The notes below the pieces were generated by a model. It searched no databases and had not been told where the DNA came from. It worked only from the letters and a program-made list of their open reading frames with translations. Position numbers and translations under genes: made by a program. A stretch of 64,000 nucleotides of DNA from Lachnospiraceae bacterium (GTDB lineage Bacteria; Bacillota; Clostridia; Lachnospirales; Lachnospiraceae), in assembly GCA_017535945.1 (NCBI GenBank), contig JAFXTJ010000058.1, forward strand, positions 1 to 64,000, written 5' to 3'. Numbering within the stretch: position 1 is the first letter of the stretch; every line of letters begins with the position of its first letter. Shown here in pieces: positions 10,347-18,059 of this stretch.

Positions 10347-10610
10347 ATGGCTTTTGGAAGAAGTGACAGGGGCGATGCCCCGAGAAGAAGACCCGGCGGC
10401 ATGCACAGGAGGAAGAAGGTCTGTGCGTTCTGCGGCAAGGAAGCCGGTATCGATTACAAGGATACCGCAAAGCTCAAGAAGTTCGTCTCCGAGAGCGGCA
10501 AGATCCTGCCCCGCCGCATCACGGGCAACTGTGCGAGACATCAGAGGGAGCTCACCGTGGCGATCAAGCGCGCGCGTCATCTGGCGCTGATGGCTTACGT
10601 CGAGGACTGA
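10347..10610 (+). CDS. rpsR: 30S ribosomal protein S18
   Basis: This 87-residue protein has the S18 core [18 protein letters not shown] and the C-terminal [19 protein letters not shown] helix region. It binds next to S6 on 16S rRNA. The N-terminal part contains CAFCGK, half of the Cys set found in zinc-binding S18 proteins. The stretch of Arg before it is usual. The start is set by GGGAGG at 10332-10337. It is last in the rpsF-ssb-rpsR unit and is followed 41 bases later by a strong terminator. Confidence 0.97.
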   Translation: MAFGRSDRGDAPRRRPGGMHRRKKVCAFCGKEAGIDYKDTAKLKKFVSESGKILPRRITGNCARHQRELTVAIKRARHLALMAYVED

Positions 10611-10651
10611 AGAGCGCACGGATTTCGACCAAGATCGATTGTTACACGGAT

Positions 10652-10684
10652 GACCCGGCAGCTACGGCTGCCGGGTCTTTTTTT
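10652..10684 (+). terminator. Terminator of rpsF-ssb-rpsR
   Basis: A perfect 11-bp stem (GACCCGGCAGC 10652-10662 with 10667-10677) closes a TACG loop, a UNCG-type tetraloop with C-G closing pair, and is followed by seven T. Confidence 0.95.
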
Positions 10685-10724
10685 GCGCGCTGCATATGCG
10701 CGAAAGGCAAGCGTCCCGCTCAGG

Positions 10725-10753
10725 TTGACGCCGAACGGTTATTCGATTAAAAT
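10725..10753 (+). promoter_or_regulatory. Promoter of the 10796-15995 operon
   Basis: TTGACG (10725-10730), a 17-base spacer and TAAAAT (10748-10753). It lies 42 bases before the first gene start and after the rpsR terminator. Confidence 0.75.
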
Positions 10754-10795
10754 AAAAGGATGTATGACCTGCCTTGATAAGGAGGAGTGACAGCA

Positions 10796-12085
10796 ATGCC
10801 GAAGGAAGGAAACAATCTCACACCGGGCGAAGCATCCCAGTGGAATGACGGTCTCTATCCCACCGAACTGATCGCCGGGGTGCTCTATGATTACCTCGTG
10901 CAGGGGATGTCCAAAAAGGAGATCGATGAGCTCCGCAATCCCGGCATTGACCAGGCCGCGCAGATCGCGTCCCAGATCACCAGAGCCTACGGCTTCAACG
11001 GCACCGCCTATCAGGGCATGCTCTCCCGCAGGGACGTCGCCCCGCAGCAGATCCGGCAGTTCGTCGAGCAGTATCATCAGGCACAGCCCGTCGGCGACGG
11101 CTCTTATAAGGTCCTGTATCCGGAAGAGGAACTGGAGAATCTGGGACTGGAACCCGGAAAGCAGGCAGGGGAGCACGGCACGGACGGATCCGCATCCGGC
11201 AGGCGCGGCAGAGGCCGCAGGATCGGACGCGCGGGAGCGGACAGAGAGACGCCCGCTTTCCGGCAGCAGGATCCCTTCTTTAAGAAGATCCTCCTCGCGA
11301 TCGCGGCGGTCGTCGTGCTGGCATTGCTCGTGTTCGCCGGCATCCGGCTCATCGGCTCCGGCGCGGGGAAGCTCGCGGCCTTTACCTCCACGGATTATAC
11401 GGCGGAGGATTATGAGTACAAGGGCGAGCATTATGTGGGCAACAAGCGCTTTGGCAAGCCGAACGGGCTGAATCTGCGCTACGGAAATGGATATTTCGAT
11501 CTGGGCGAATTCGCCGGTGTCAACATCAAGGGCTATGCGGTCCGCTCGCACGGGGATACCGCCGACATCGGCATCTTCGGCGGCTCCAAACTCAAGGGCT
11601 ACGCGATCCACGGCTATAAGGACTGCACCTGGTTCGCCTCCTTCTCCGGCGGAAAACCGAACGGCGTCGCCGTGAAGAAGGGCCCGGAGGGGCTGCAGAT
11701 CGTGAAGATCTCCAAGGGAGAGGTGCGCACGGACGACTTCTCGACCGCGGAGACGCTCATCGCTTCCTATACGCAGGACGGATGGATCAAGCCCAACGGC
11801 AAGCCGCTCAAGATGAAGGAGGATACCTACAAGGGGTATCATTTTGAGGAAGGCAGAGTCACGGCGGGCGGTGTTTCCTGGGTCTATGACAACGGCCTGT
11901 GCTTTGAGAGCGAGGTCGTGGACATGAGCTTTAACGGGGGCAGGGCACAGCTCGACAGCACGGCGGACGGCGCCAGGGAAGGCGTGTCGATCGACTACCG
12001 TGTGGACGAGGAACTCAAGGGCCGTGTGCAGAGCGAGGTCGGCAGCGGCATGCGCGTGGGTGAGTTTACGGTCACCTTTCATTAA
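10796..12085 (+). CDS. Single-pass membrane protein with MORN-like outer domain, unknown function
   Basis: The function is not recognised. The 429-residue protein has a soluble N-terminal part (residues 1-120, predicted cytoplasmic) rich in helical, Gln-containing sequence, then a basic and Gly-rich linker (about 135-155), one membrane helix (about 164-186, KILLAIAAVVVLALLVFAG) and a C-terminal part with short repeating units such as GKPNGLNLRYGNGYF, KLKGYAIHGYKD and GKPNGVAVKKG, which resemble MORN repeats. The start at ATG 10796 follows GGAGGA; a GTG at 10787 overlaps that site and is less likely. It lies 33 bases before gdpP and is probably co-transcribed with it, which hints at an envelope role but does not prove it. 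Confidence 0.75.
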   Translation: MPKEGNNLTPGEASQWNDGLYPTELIAGVLYDYLVQGMSKKEIDELRNPGIDQAAQIASQITRAYGFNGTAYQGMLSRRDVAPQQIRQFVEQYHQAQPVGDGSYKVLYPEEELENLGLEPGKQAGEHGTDGSASGRRGRGRRIGRAGADRETPAFRQQDPFFKKILLAIAAVVVLALLVFAGIRLIGSGAGKLAAFTSTDYTAEDYEYKGEHYVGNKRFGKPNGLNLRYGNGYFDLGEFAGVNIKGYAVRSHGDTADIGIFGGSKLKGYAIHGYKDCTWFASFSGGKPNGVAVKKGPEGLQIVKISKGEVRTDDFSTAETLIASYTQDGWIKPNGKPLKMKEDTYKGYHFEEGRVTAGGVSWVYDNGLCFESEVVDMSFNGGRAQLDSTADGAREGVSIDYRVDEELKGRVQSEVGSGMRVGEFTVTFH

Positions 12086-12118
12086 GCAGTGTAGCGAAGA
12101 GGCCGGGGAGAACACCGA

Positions 12119-14182
12119 ATGGCACGCAAACGACGTGTGAGATTCAAGGGCAAGATGCACGCATTTCTGCTGGCATCGCTGTGGCTGGGGATCGCGCTGA
12201 TCGCCGTCAACACCTTTATCTATACCGTGAACCGCAAGTCGGGCATGATCCTGACTGCGTTCATCGCGGTCTATTTCCTCGTGAACCTGCTGCTGTATCT
12301 GAATTCCCGCTCGATCATCATGAACGAGCTCATCAGCTTCGCGACGGAGTACGGCCAGATCCAGAAGACGCTGCTGCGCCAGCTCGATCTGCCGAGCGCG
12401 CTGCTGGATGACACCGGGCACATCCTGTGGACGAACCGCGCCTTTGAGCGCGTGGTGCACGAGGAGCGCGGGACACACCGCTCCATCGCCTCCATCTTCC
12501 CCTCCGTGACGACGGACAAGCTCCCGCTCGGAGAGGATTCGCTTGATGAGATCCAGATGGACTTGGACTACGGGGAGCAGAGCTTCTCCCTCCAGATGAA
12601 GCGGATCGATCTGACGGAGATGGCGGAGAACAGCGATATCATCGACGAGACCACCTATGAGGGGAGCCTCATCGCGATCTATCTCTTCGACGAGACGGCA
12701 TTGAAGCTCGCGCTGCGCGAGATCGACGATCAGAGCCTCACGGCCGGCCTCATCTATCTGGATAATTATGAAGAGGCGCTCGAGAGCGTGGAGGAGGTCC
12801 GGCGGTCGTTGCTCATCGCGCTGATCGACAGAAAGGTCAATAAATATGTGGCCTCTTCCGGCGGCATCGCCAAGAAGATCGAGAAGGACAAGTATTTCCT
12901 GGTGATGCCCAAGAGCTCCTGCACGGCGCTCTGCGAGGCACGCTTCGATATCCTCGAGGATGTGAAGACCGTCAATATCGGCAATGAGATGGCCGTGACG
13001 CTCTCCATCGGCATGGGCGTGGACGGCCTGTCTTATTCCCAGAACTACGAGTTCGCGAGGAGCGCCATCGATCTGGCCCTGGGCCGCGGCGGCGACCAGG
13101 CGGTCGTGCGGACGCCGGATTCGACCTATTACTACGGCGGCAAGAGCCAGCAGATCGAGAAGAATACGAGAGTCAAGGCGCGTGTTAAGGCGCATGCGCT
13201 TGAGGAGATCATCGCCGGCCGCGATAATGTGCTCGTCATGGGGCACCGGCAGGGGGATGCGGACAGCTTCGGCTCCGCCGTCGGCATCTACCGCATCGCG
13301 CAGTCGCTCGATCATCAGGCGCAGATCGTGGTCAATGAGGTCACGAGTTCCGTACGCCCGCTCATCGATCTGTTCCGCGACAACCCCGATTACGAGGAGG
13401 ACATGATCATCGACAGCGCCCATGCGCTCGATGCGGTGGGACCGGATACGGTGCTCGTCGTCGTGGATGTCAACAAGCCCAGCATCACGGAGTGTCCGGA
13501 GCTGCTCCGGATGTGCAAGTATATCGTGGTCTTTGACCACCACAGGCAGGGGACCGAGGTCATCGAGAATGCCACGCTCTCCTATGTGGAGCCCTACGCC
13601 TCCTCCGCCTGCGAGATGGTCTCGGAGATCCTGCAGTATATCGACGGCACGGTGCGGGTCCGTGCGGAGGAAGCGGACAGCATGTATGCCGGCATCATGA
13701 TCGATACGAACAATTTCTCGTCAAAGACCGGCGTGCGCACCTTTGAAGCGGCAGCGTTCCTGCGGCGCAACGGTGCCGATGTGACCCGGGTCAAGAAGCT
13801 CTTCCGGGAGGATGCGCTGGAATACAAGGCCCGTGCGGACGCGGTCTCGCAGGCCGAGATCTACCGGGGGAGCTTCGCCATCACGATCTGCGATCCGGAC
13901 GACGAGGTGGAGAGTCCCACGGTCATCGGAGCCCAGGCGGCGAACGAACTGCTCAATATCAAGGGGATCCGGGCCAGCTTCGTGTGCACACCTTATCAGG
14001 GACGGATCTATGTCAGCGCCCGCTCCATCGACGAGGTCAATGTGCAGGTACTCATGGAACAGTTCGGCGGCGGCGGGCATATGAACGAGGCCGGCTGCCA
14101 GCTGGAGGATATGTCGGCGACCGAGGCGGTGGGGATCATCCGCGAGGCGCTTGACAAGGGAATCGAGGAGGGAACGCTATGA
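12119..14182 (+). CDS. gdpP: Cyclic-di-AMP phosphodiesterase GdpP (DHH family)
   Basis: The 687-residue protein has the GdpP layout: two N-terminal membrane helices (about 13-33 and 40-60), a degenerate PAS, a degenerate GGDEF domain (about 190-340), then DHH and DHHA1 domains. Catalytic metal motifs are visible: MGHRQGDADS (about 373-382), VVFDHHRQG (about 470-478) and GGGGHMNEAGC near the C-terminus. Known members hydrolyse c-di-AMP to pApA and so affect wall and potassium homeostasis. The order gdpP-rplI-dnaB matches Bacillus yybT-rplI-dnaC. Its stop overlaps the rplI start by four bases (ATGA). Confidence 0.95.
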   Translation: MARKRRVRFKGKMHAFLLASLWLGIALIAVNTFIYTVNRKSGMILTAFIAVYFLVNLLLYLNSRSIIMNELISFATEYGQIQKTLLRQLDLPSALLDDTGHILWTNRAFERVVHEERGTHRSIASIFPSVTTDKLPLGEDSLDEIQMDLDYGEQSFSLQMKRIDLTEMAENSDIIDETTYEGSLIAIYLFDETALKLALREIDDQSLTAGLIYLDNYEEALESVEEVRRSLLIALIDRKVNKYVASSGGIAKKIEKDKYFLVMPKSSCTALCEARFDILEDVKTVNIGNEMAVTLSIGMGVDGLSYSQNYEFARSAIDLALGRGGDQAVVRTPDSTYYYGGKSQQIEKNTRVKARVKAHALEEIIAGRDNVLVMGHRQGDADSFGSAVGIYRIAQSLDHQAQIVVNEVTSSVRPLIDLFRDNPDYEEDMIIDSAHALDAVGPDTVLVVVDVNKPSITECPELLRMCKYIVVFDHHRQGTEVIENATLSYVEPYASSACEMVSEILQYIDGTVRVRAEEADSMYAGIMIDTNNFSSKTGVRTFEAAAFLRRNGADVTRVKKLFREDALEYKARADAVSQAEIYRGSFAITICDPDDEVESPTVIGAQAANELLNIKGIRASFVCTPYQGRIYVSARSIDEVNVQVLMEQFGGGGHMNEAGCQLEDMSATEAVGIIREALDKGIEEGTL

Positions 14183-14634
14183 AGATCATACTGACGGAGG
14201 ATGTGAAGAAGCTCGGCAAGCGCGGCGAGATCGTCGAGGTCAGCGACGGCTATGCCAAGAACTATGTGATCCCGCAGAAGCTCGGGGTCGCCGCCAACGA
14301 GAAGAATATGAACGAGTGGAAGAACCAGAAGCGCCGCGAGGACAAGCTCGCCCAGGTGCGTCTCGAGGAGGCGCAGGCGCTCGCCGGACAGATCGGCGCC
14401 GTCACCGTGGAGATCGGGATGAAGGGCGGCACGAGCGGTAAGGTGTTCGGGGCGGTATCCACCAAGGAGATCGCGACGGCTTTAAAGAAGCAGCATGATC
14501 TGGAGATCGACAAGAAGAAGATCGTCATGGATGAGCCGATCAAGGCCTTCGGCACGGTCGAGCTGCCCGTGAAACTCCATCCGGAGGTCACGGCGAAGCT
14601 TAAGGTCCGTGTGGTGCAGGTGGATCAGCCGTGA
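14179..14634 (+). CDS. rplI: 50S ribosomal protein L9
   Basis: The 151-residue protein has the L9 N-terminal domain (starts MKIILTEDVKKLGKRGEIVE, then DGYAKNYVIPQKLG), the long connecting helix (about 40-75) and the C-terminal RNA-binding domain (FGAVSTKEIA). It binds 23S rRNA near the L1 stalk base. It overlaps both neighbours: ATGA with gdpP and TGATG with dnaB, suggesting translational coupling in one operon. Confidence 0.97.
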   Translation: MKIILTEDVKKLGKRGEIVEVSDGYAKNYVIPQKLGVAANEKNMNEWKNQKRREDKLAQVRLEEAQALAGQIGAVTVEIGMKGGTSGKVFGAVSTKEIATALKKQHDLEIDKKKIVMDEPIKAFGTVELPVKLHPEVTAKLKVRVVQVDQP

Positions 14635-15995
14635 TGGAACCGGAAGAATACCGGGTGGAGGATCCGGCGGTTCAGACACCTGCCAGGGCCATGCCGCATT
14701 CCCTCGAGGCGGAGCAGTCCGTCATCGGGGCGATCCTCGCGGACAACGGCAACATCGACCAGGTGGCGAGCCTCATCACCGGTAAGGATTTCTATGACCA
14801 GCAGCTGGGGATGCTGTTCGATGCGATCGTGTCGCTCTATGACGAGCGCAGGGCGATCGATGCCGTGACACTCCAGGAGCGGCTGAGGGAGATGAACGCG
14901 CCGCCCCGGATCACGGATCTCGCCTATATCGTCTCCCTGATCGACGGGGCGCCCGTCATCGGCAATGCCGGGGAATATGCACAGATCGTCCTGGACCGTT
15001 CGCGGCTGCGGAATCTGATCCGTGTTACGAGAGAGATCTCGGACAAATGCTATACGGGCGGCGATACAAAGGCGATCCTGGAAGAGGCGGAACAGGAGAT
15101 CTTCCGGGTCACGCAGCAGAAGAACGCGGGCGAATACGTGCCGTTCCGCAAGACGATCGCCGAAGCGCTCGAGCAGATCAATGCTGCCAGCCGGGCCAAG
15201 GGTTCGGTCACGGGCGTTGCCACGCATTACAGGGATCTGGATTATTACACGTCGGGCTTCCAGCCCTCCGATCTGATCCTGATCGCGGCGCGGCCTTCTG
15301 TCGGGAAGACGGCCTTTGCACTCAATATCGTACAGAATATGATCCTCAGGGGGCATCAGGCGGTCGCGTTCTTTTCCCTCGAGATGCCCAGGATCCAGCT
15401 GGCGAACCGTCTGCTGGCCATGCATGCGCATGTGGATTCTCAGAAGATCCGTACCGGCGACCTCAACTATTCCGAATGGGAAAGCCTTCTGGACAGTGCT
15501 GCCGAGTACGGACCGACGAAGCTCATCATTGACGATACCTCGGGCATCAGTGTCAATGAGATGCGCAGCCGCTGCCGCCGGTATAAAGCGGAGCATAATA
15601 TCAGCGCGATCTTCATCGATTATCTGCAGCTCATGAGCGGCTCCTCCAGACGGGCAGCCGAGTCCAGGCAGAATGAGATCGCCGAGATCTCCCGTTCCCT
15701 GAAGGGGATCGCCAGGGAACTCAATGTGCCGGTAGTCGCCCTCTCGCAGCTCTCGCGTAAGGTCGAAGACCGGACGGACAAGACACCGGTGCTCTCGGAT
15801 CTGCGTGAATCCGGTGCGATCGAGCAGGACGCGGACGTCGTCATGTTCATTCACAGGGAGGACAGGTATAAGAAGGATTCCGAACGGAAGAACGAGGCGG
15901 ATATCATCATCGCCAAGCACCGAAACGGGCCGTTGGGCACGGTCACTCTGGTATGGCTTCCCGAGTACACCCGGTTCGAAACGATGGAGAGATAA
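14634..15995 (+). CDS. dnaB: Replicative DNA helicase DnaB
   Basis: The 453-residue protein has the DnaB N-terminal domain (PHSLEAEQSVIGAIL at about 21-35) and a RecA-type motor domain with Walker A ARPSVGKTAFA and Walker B IFIDYLQLM. The Arg-finger region and the C-terminal NGPLGTVTLVW strand are present. It unwinds DNA at the replication fork as a hexamer. A GTG three bases upstream (14631) is an alternative start. The loader and DnaD genes that should serve this helicase are at 32497-34509. Confidence 0.96.
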   Translation: MEPEEYRVEDPAVQTPARAMPHSLEAEQSVIGAILADNGNIDQVASLITGKDFYDQQLGMLFDAIVSLYDERRAIDAVTLQERLREMNAPPRITDLAYIVSLIDGAPVIGNAGEYAQIVLDRSRLRNLIRVTREISDKCYTGGDTKAILEEAEQEIFRVTQQKNAGEYVPFRKTIAEALEQINAASRAKGSVTGVATHYRDLDYYTSGFQPSDLILIAARPSVGKTAFALNIVQNMILRGHQAVAFFSLEMPRIQLANRLLAMHAHVDSQKIRTGDLNYSEWESLLDSAAEYGPTKLIIDDTSGISVNEMRSRCRRYKAEHNISAIFIDYLQLMSGSSRRAAESRQNEIAEISRSLKGIARELNVPVVALSQLSRKVEDRTDKTPVLSDLRESGAIEQDADVVMFIHREDRYKKDSERKNEADIIIAKHRNGPLGTVTLVWLPEYTRFETMER

Positions 15996-16001
15996 AAAGA
16001 A

Positions 16002-16029
16002 CCCCGCGGCAGCTGCCGCGGGGCTTGTT
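16002..16029. terminator. Terminator between dnaB and the ferredoxin gene
   Basis: A perfect 22-base palindrome CCCCGCGGCAG/CTGCCGCGGGG (16002-16023) is followed by CTTGTTTTT on the plus strand. On the minus strand it is followed by TTCTTTTT, so it may also stop the convergent ferredoxin transcript. Confidence 0.9.
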
Positions 16030-16046
16030 TTTGTGACGCTGTCGTC

Positions 16047-16217
16047 TCAGCCCTGGCTGATCGCGCCCACGGGGCACTGGCCGGCGCAGGAACCGCAGTC
16101 GATGCAGGTATCGGCGTCGATATTGTACTGGGAATCCCCCTGAGAGATCGCGCTGACAGGGCACTGTGCCGCACAGGAGCCGCAGCTGATGCAGGTGTCG
16201 TTGATCACGTATGCCAT
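16047..16217 (-). CDS. 2[4Fe-4S] ferredoxin
   Basis: This 56-residue protein is a clostridial ferredoxin. It has two cluster-binding motifs, CISCGSCAAQCP and CIDCGSCAGQCP, arranged as an internal duplication. It carries low-potential electrons in the cytoplasm and is the likely partner of the pyruvate:ferredoxin oxidoreductase encoded 1.8 kb away. ATG 16217 was chosen because GGAAGGAGA lies just upstream and the resulting length matches the family; a longer frame to 16259 has a non-family extension. It has its own promoter at 16311-16339. Confidence 0.96.
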   Translation of the reverse strand: MAYVINDTCISCGSCAAQCPVSAISQGDSQYNIDADTCIDCGSCAGQCPVGAISQG

Positions 16218-16310
16218 TTTCTTATCTCCTTCCTCGTAATGATGATGCCACAGGTGCATCTGGTGAGCGCTTTTTTGCGCAACCGGACCTTGCCCGGACC
16301 GGCTGTTTCA

Positions 16311-16339
16311 ATGATAAAGGATAGGCTTTCACTTTGCAA
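16311..16339 (-). promoter_or_regulatory. Promoter of the ferredoxin gene
   Basis: Read on the minus strand: TTGCAA (16339-16334), 17-base spacer, TATCAT (16316-16311). The leader to the ATG at 16217 is about 85 bases. Confidence 0.8.
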
Positions 16340-16453
16340 GGGAATGGGGGAAATTTAGCGGCGGGTAACAAGCGAAAACGGGGAGATCAAAATGAACCTC
16401 CCGAAGGAGAGCGGCGGCCCTTTTTCGGCTTTTTCAGCGAGGCTGTCCGGCGT

Positions 16454-16482
16454 TTGACGAACGGGTGCCCGACGGGTAAAAT
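16454..16482 (+). promoter_or_regulatory. Promoter of the MATE transporter gene
   Basis: TTGACG (16454-16459), 17-base spacer, TAAAAT (16477-16482), about 50 bases before the chosen start codon. Confidence 0.75.
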
Positions 16483-16532
16483 GTGGGCGTGCGAAGAGGA
16501 ACGTGCCGGAAGGCGGGGGACGGGAACGGAGT

Positions 16533-17912
16533 ATGGTGACGGGGAAGAGGAGCAACCGGATCGCGGTCAGGGATATGACACAGGGGCGGCCCATGCGGCT
16601 GATCCTGGGCTTTTCCATGCCGATGATCCTCGGCAACCTGTTCCAGCAGTTCTATACCCTGATCGATACGATGATCGTGGGGCGTTTCCTGGGCAAGCTG
16701 GCGCTGGCCGGCGTGGGCTCCACGGGAGCCGTCAACTTCCTGATCGTCGGCTTTTGCATCGGGACGAGCAGCGGCTTTGCCATCCCCGTGGCCCAGCGCT
16801 TCGGCGCGGGAGATCACGCGGGACTGCGCCGTTTTGTCGCCAATGCCGTATATCTCGGCGCGATGATCTCCGCGGCGGTCACGATCGTCGTGACGCTCCT
16901 GTGCGGCAGGATCCTGAACGCCATGAACACGCCGGCGGATGTCTATCCGTACGCCTACAGCTACATCCTGGTGATCTTTCTTGGGCTGCCGGTGACGCTG
17001 TGTTATAACCTCCTGGCCGGGATCATCCGGGCGCTGGGAGATTCGAGACATCCGCTCATCTTTCTGGTGATCTCCGCGCTGGTCAATATCGCCCTGGATC
17101 TGTTCTTCATCCGCGGGCTCGGCCTGGGCGTCACGGGCGCGGCGCTGGCCACCGTTCTCTCCCAGGTGCTGGCGAGCGTGTGCTGTCTGGTGTTCATGAG
17201 GACTTCTCTGGAGATCCTGCGCTTTAAGCCCGGAGAGATGGCTCCCGATCGGGACCACATGAGGAAGCTCCTGGCGATGGGCCTGCCCATGGGTCTGCAA
17301 TACTCCATCACGGCGGTCGGTTCGGTGATCCTGCAGACGGCGGTCAACGGGCTTGGCTCGGATGCGGTGGCGGCGGTGACGGCCGCGGCCAGAGTGAGCA
17401 TGTTCTTCTGCTGCCCCTTTGATGCGCTGGGGACCGCCATGTCCACCTGGGGCGGACAGCATGTCGGCGCGAAGAAGCTCGACCGGGTGGGAGAGGGGCT
17501 CAAGGACAGCGTGCTCCTCGGTGGTGTGTATTCCGTGCTGGCCTTTGGGATCCTGTGGTTCTTCGGCAGGGATCTGGCGGGGCTCTTTGTCGACGCGGGG
17601 GAGAGCGCGCTCCTGGATGCGGCGCATACCTTCCTCATCGTCAACAGCGCGTTTTATATCCCTCTGGCTCTGGTCAATATCGTGCGTTTCCTGATCCAGG
17701 GACTCGGCTTCCCGACCTTTGCGATCCTGGCAGGGGTCTGTGAGATGATCGCGCGGATCACCGTCGCGGCTGTTCTGGTGCCCGCGGCCGGCTTCTTCGG
17801 CGCCTGCTTCGCCAATCCCTGTGCCTGGATCGCCGCGGATCTCTTTCTGATCCCCGCGTATTTCCATGAGATGAAGAAACTTCGCCGCCTCTTTGCCCGT
17901 CCCCGCGCTTAA
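16533..17912 (+). CDS. MATE family efflux transporter
   Basis: The protein of about 459 residues is a typical MATE transporter with around twelve membrane helices in two homologous halves. The N-terminal signature RPMRLILGFSMPMILGNLFQQ and the following TLIDTMIVGRFLG segment are characteristic. Family members export drugs or metabolites using a sodium or proton gradient; the substrate cannot be read from sequence. The start is uncertain: GTG 16503, ATG 16533 and ATG 16575 are in frame. ATG 16533 was preferred because purine-rich sequence precedes it. The gene stands alone behind its own promoter. Confidence 0.9.
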   Translation: MVTGKRSNRIAVRDMTQGRPMRLILGFSMPMILGNLFQQFYTLIDTMIVGRFLGKLALAGVGSTGAVNFLIVGFCIGTSSGFAIPVAQRFGAGDHAGLRRFVANAVYLGAMISAAVTIVVTLLCGRILNAMNTPADVYPYAYSYILVIFLGLPVTLCYNLLAGIIRALGDSRHPLIFLVISALVNIALDLFFIRGLGLGVTGAALATVLSQVLASVCCLVFMRTSLEILRFKPGEMAPDRDHMRKLLAMGLPMGLQYSITAVGSVILQTAVNGLGSDAVAAVTAAARVSMFFCCPFDALGTAMSTWGGQHVGAKKLDRVGEGLKDSVLLGGVYSVLAFGILWFFGRDLAGLFVDAGESALLDAAHTFLIVNSAFYIPLALVNIVRFLIQGLGFPTFAILAGVCEMIARITVAAVLVPAAGFFGACFANPCAWIAADLFLIPAYFHEMKKLRRLFARPRA

Positions 17913-17950
17913 GAGACCGTCATACCGGCGCTCTTTCGGCGTGTCTTTGA

Positions 17951-17979
17951 TTGACAGTCCGCCCCGAAAATGGTACTAT
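17951..17979 (+). promoter_or_regulatory. Promoter of the pyruvate:ferredoxin oxidoreductase gene
   Basis: TTGACA (17951-17956), 17-base spacer, TACTAT (17974-17979), followed by a leader of about 75 bases with no recognised regulatory motif. Confidence 0.85.
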
Positions 17980-18059
17980 GGAGAGCGGTACCAAGTCTGA
18001 GCCGTCGGCTTGCGGATGGCGTCAGCGCAACACAATTTCAACGTAGGAGGAAACCGAAA

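Larger units (their letters stand above)
16218..16532. other. Intergenic region with divergent promoters
   Basis: About 315 bases without a gene. It holds the minus-strand ferredoxin promoter and leader (16218-16339) and the plus-strand promoter of the MATE gene (16454-16482). The ferredoxin leader contains an imperfect GGTCCG/CGGACC-type inverted repeat around 16284-16302. I see no other element. Confidence 0.6.

Noticed and set aside
10739..13543. Minus-strand open frame of 934 codons opposite the membrane protein and gdpP
   Set aside because: It crosses two well-supported genes and the promoter at 10725, with composition typical of an antisense shadow.
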